NCBI GenBank assembly: GCA_905480065.1
Contig: CAJQOV010000119.1
Coordinates: 1-16,142, forward strand
Source: an uncultured Gammaproteobacteria bacterium
GTDB lineage: Bacteria; Pseudomonadota; Gammaproteobacteria; UBA9214
DNA length: 16,142 nt
Reading direction: 5' to 3'
A model generated the notes under the pieces. That model did not search any database. It worked only from the letters and a program-made list of their open reading frames with translations, and was not told where the DNA came from. Each line of letters begins with the position of its first letter. Position 1 is the stretch's first letter. The position numbers and the translations under genes are program-made. This document shows, piece after piece, positions 13,694-16,142 of this stretch.

Positions 13694-15469
13694 CTATCTC
13701 TGCAGCGTGTACTGCTTGCCGATGAACAGGTCGTTGCCGACGGTGACTACGTCGCGCAGCCAGTCCGCACTGCTCTGGCAGTTTTCTGAGTAAGGTGGCT
13801 CCTTGCATGCCTCGACGGCGCCCTTGTCGCTGACCAGGTAATGCAGGCCCGGTATCGGGCGTATCTTCGTGGTCCCGGATCGGGTGGTGAGTGCCAGCGG
13901 ACCGGTATTTTCGATATGCAGCAGTTGCAGCAGGCGCGCGGGCAGTTCGTACAGTGGCAGCGTACCGAATTTCTGCGCGCCGCGCTTGCCGTCCAGCACG
14001 ATCAGCGGTGTCCTGTTGTAGATGCCGAACATCGCCGGTGTGAATTCGTTGCGTTTCGCGGCCAGTAATCCGGACTCGGCATAACCGGCGAAATTCTGGC
14101 CCAGGAACGGCGGGTGATCGCCGAAGATCACGATCAGCGCATCCGGGTCGCGCTGGCGCAGCACCTTGAGGAAGTCCATCAGTTCGCGTGCCTTGTAGTA
14201 TGCCGTGTTGGCATAGCTGCCGACTTCCGGCACACCCGAGTCGGATTTTATGACCGGGACGCGCGCACCGAGCAGCGGGTAGTTCCAGTGGCCGAAGTAG
14301 GTGACGATGTAGTCGAGCACCGGCTTGCCGCTGGCGAGCATCGGTTCGAGCTTGTCCAGTACCTGCTGGTACAGCGAGGCATCGCTCATAAATTGTTGCA
14401 CCATGTCGACCTTCTCGAAATCCTGCAATGACCAGTAGGTCTCGAAGCCGAGCCGGCGGTAGGCATTGACGCGGTTCCAGAACACCGGCACGTTGGGGTG
14501 CGAGGCAATGGTGGTGTAACCCTGTTTTGCCAGGATGTGCGGCAGGCAAGGCACATCGTTCCTGAGGTCGCGTTCGAACTTCACAGCATCCTTCAGCACC
14601 GGGAAGCCGCACAGTGCCTCGAACTCTGCGTTGGCGGTATAGCCGCCGAATACCGGTGACAGGATCGTGCTGTTGCCGGTCTGTTTCCAGAGCTGTCGAA
14701 AGTCTTTTGGCAAGGGGTCGCGCGAGTAGTGGCCGGCATGCAGCGGGGCAGGGTCCCAGAACGATTCCAGCAGGATGATATGGACATTGCGCGGTGTGAA
14801 CGGTTCGGTCACGGTCGCCACCAGCTGTTGCTGTTGCAGGCGCTGCAAGGCGGCCTGCACGGTGTGCTCGTCCGGCGGCAACTCACGGTCGGCGAAGTAA
14901 CGTGCGGTTTCCATCAGCGAATACAGCGTTGCGCCGCGTTGCAGGTAGTTGCCGCGCTGGTCCCACACCGAGTTGCCGACATAGTGGTCGAGCTGGTGCT
15001 GGATGCTGGCTGGCTGGTAGACCAGCGTGACGCCGAGCAGCATCAGTCCGGCCAGTGCCAGCCAGGAACCCCAGTTGCGCAGCCCGAAGTTGAATACCAG
15101 CAGGCTGACGATGCCTACCAGCGGCAGTGCGGCCAGGTAGAATTGCCAGCCCTCCAGCAGCAGCAGCAGCGTGCGCAGTGCATACAGGTCATCCGGCAGG
15201 ATCGGCCCGCCGAAGAAGCTGAGCTTGACCGCGTTGCCGATGTACAGCACGCCCATCAGCAGCACCTGCAGCAGCAGGAACACCCAGGCGCGTTTCGACA
15301 GGGCGAACAGTACGTAGGCCAGCAGCAGGTTGACCAGGTAGTCGCGCACGATGACGCCGCTGTAGATGGTGACATCGAAGCGCAGCGTGCTGATCGCGTA
15401 GCACAGCGCATAGATCACGGCGGTCGAGGCTACCGGGAGCAGTCGGGACAGGAGGCGAGAGATTTGCAT
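13694..15469 (-). CDS. LTA synthase-like phosphoglycerol transferase (sulfatase/alkaline phosphatase superfamily)
   Basis: A 591-residue membrane enzyme. The first 150 residues hold about five transmembrane segments; the remainder is a periplasmic sulfatase-fold domain. Expected metal and nucleophile residues are E235 (LLESFWDP), T278 (GGYTANAEFEALCGFP) and D451-H452 (FGDHPPFLG), in the order seen in LtaS and OpgB/MdoB. These enzymes transfer phosphoglycerol or similar groups from phospholipid to glycans; in Gram-negatives osmoregulated glucans or other envelope glycans are acceptors. ATG 15469 is chosen over the upstream TTG at 15502 because it starts directly before the first positively charged, hydrophobic helix. 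No neighbour indicates the acceptor; the dikinase region some 6 kb away is another possible envelope-glycan modifier. Confidence 0.9.
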   Translation of the reverse strand: MQISRLLSRLLPVASTAVIYALCYAISTLRFDVTIYSGVIVRDYLVNLLLAYVLFALSKRAWVFLLLQVLLMGVLYIGNAVKLSFFGGPILPDDLYALRTLLLLLEGWQFYLAALPLVGIVSLLVFNFGLRNWGSWLALAGLMLLGVTLVYQPASIQHQLDHYVGNSVWDQRGNYLQRGATLYSLMETARYFADRELPPDEHTVQAALQRLQQQQLVATVTEPFTPRNVHIILLESFWDPAPLHAGHYSRDPLPKDFRQLWKQTGNSTILSPVFGGYTANAEFEALCGFPVLKDAVKFERDLRNDVPCLPHILAKQGYTTIASHPNVPVFWNRVNAYRRLGFETYWSLQDFEKVDMVQQFMSDASLYQQVLDKLEPMLASGKPVLDYIVTYFGHWNYPLLGARVPVIKSDSGVPEVGSYANTAYYKARELMDFLKVLRQRDPDALIVIFGDHPPFLGQNFAGYAESGLLAAKRNEFTPAMFGIYNRTPLIVLDGKRGAQKFGTLPLYELPARLLQLLHIENTGPLALTTRSGTTKIRPIPGLHYLVSDKGAVEACKEPPYSENCQSSADWLRDVVTVGNDLFIGKQYTLQR

Positions 15470-15552
15470 ATAGTTGCCAGTGCCGGGTGAACAGACTTGC
15501 AAGCATAGCGCCCGTTTCAGGCGTAAACCAGCGCTTGGTTTGTTTCAGTTAC

Positions 15553-15766
15553 TCGCCGACGGCGACTGGCTCCGTCCTGGAGAGGATTGCGCCCGCGAGG
15601 TGCTCACGCAATAGTAAATAGAGTGGCAGGGGCGGTCTGCGACCGCGATTTCCCCACGCCGTGAGAAACATTGCGCCTGCGGCGATGGTGGACCCGGCAG
15701 GAGTGGTCAGCGAACGGGACTTGCTCTGCCGTGAAAATCATCGTGCCTGCGAGCCGCTCCTGCAAA
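15553..15766. repeat. Cluster of degenerate REP-like copies
   Basis: The 334-base gap between the phosphoglycerol transferase and hemE genes holds copies related to those at 12699-12836. The clearest is 15696-15766 (GGCAGGAGTGG at one end, GCCGCTCCTGCAA at the other, GCTCTGCCGTGAAA inside). A shorter copy is at 15625-15682 (GGCAGGGGCGGTCTGCGACC) and a very diverged one is near 15553-15611. All have the same orientation. No ORF or clear terminator was recognised in this gap. Confidence 0.6.
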
Positions 15767-15803
15767 AATTGATTTACCAGCCAGGAGCGTCTTGCAGATT
15801 ATA

Positions 15804-16142
15804 TTACTGGTGATACGGCACGCTCAGTTCATGCACGGCGTTGACCAGCGCGGCAGCATGTTCCGGGTCGACATCGGGATTGATACCGTGACCAAGGTTG
15901 AACACGTGACCGGTGCCGTGACCGAAGGCGGCGAGCACGCCGGCCACGCGTTCGCGGATGATCTCCGGCCGGGCATACAGCACGGCCGGATCGAGGTTGC
16001 CCTGCAGTGCCACGCGATCACCTACGCGTTGACGGGCTGCTGCAAGATCCGTGGACCAGTCGATGCCGAGCGCATCGGCGCCGGTGTCGGCCATCTGCTC
16101 CAGCCACTGGCAACCGCCCTTGGTAAACAGGATCACCGGCAC
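15804..16142 (-). CDS. hemE: Uroporphyrinogen decarboxylase (3' part, cut by window edge)
   Basis: The last 112 codons of HemE are present, ending at TAA (15804-15806); the 5' part lies beyond the right edge. Characteristic segments are ILFTKGG, ADALGIDWSTDLAAAR, ALQGNLDPAVLYA and HVFNLGHGINPDVDPEHAA, the conserved C-terminal half of the TIM-barrel enzyme. It decarboxylates uroporphyrinogen III to coproporphyrinogen III in cytosolic haem synthesis. No frameshift was noticed in the visible part. Confidence 0.96.
   Translation of the reverse strand: MPVILFTKGGCQWLEQMADTGADALGIDWSTDLAAARQRVGDRVALQGNLDPAVLYARPEIIRERVAGVLAAFGHGTGHVFNLGHGINPDVDPEHAAALVNAVHELSVPYHQ

Noticed and set aside
14729..15490. 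Glutamine-rich plus-strand open frame (253 codons) opposite the phosphoglycerol transferase
   Set aside because: The glutamine and glycine bias is what leucine and alanine-rich membrane helices give on the other strand.

Overview
The window looks like chromosomal DNA of a high-GC gammaproteobacterium, probably related to sulfur-oxidising or Chromatiales-type lineages. I infer this from the codon use, the hemE sequence, the DsrL/GltD-like flavoprotein at the left edge, and intergenic REP-like repeats of kinds common in this group. No rRNA, tRNA, integrase, transposase or CRISPR array was seen. Taxonomy is inference; no search was possible.

Layout: (1) 1-1327, minus strand, 5' part of an iron-sulfur flavoprotein of the GltD/DsrL family, running off the left edge. 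(2) 1567-3064, plus strand, a tight pair: HNH endonuclease and stand-alone 5'-3' exonuclease of the PolA N-terminal/flap type. (3) 3105-3346, a 242-bp non-coding element with 28-bp terminal inverted repeats. (4) 3363-4241, fructosamine-kinase-family kinase. (5) 4557-8927, plus strand, a large exported dikinase whose domain order and motifs resemble plant glucan, water dikinase, then (possibly through a 44-codon ORF) an exported PBP/beta-lactamase-fold serine hydrolase. (6) 8869-9786, minus strand, a second, paralogous exported serine hydrolase whose 3' end overlaps the first by 59 bp. (7) 9820-12702, plus strand, divergent from the second hydrolase: a membrane protein of the ATP/ADP-translocase (NTT/TLC) type, then a two-domain aminoglycoside-phosphotransferase-fold plus P-loop kinase. 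(8) 12699-13622, REP-like repeats, a small Sel1-repeat protein and a lipoprotein gene whose end is replaced by an inverted-repeat element. (9) 13694-15469, minus strand, LTA-synthase-like phosphoglycerol transferase. (10) 15553-15766, degenerate REP-like copies. (11) 15804-16142, minus strand, 3' end of hemE.

The most interesting region is 4557-11133. A predicted periplasmic enzyme with all visible residues of the pyrophosphate-type phosphohistidine kinases (PPDK/PEPS/GWD) but no PEP/pyruvate barrel sits beside two exported SxxK/SxN/KSG hydrolases and a nucleotide-carrier-like membrane protein. An ATP-dependent enzyme outside the inner membrane would need a nucleotide source, so the carrier next door suggests a testable hypothesis: an envelope polysaccharide or peptidoglycan phosphorylation/remodelling system. 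Gene presence, order and motifs are read from sequence; the joint function is inference.
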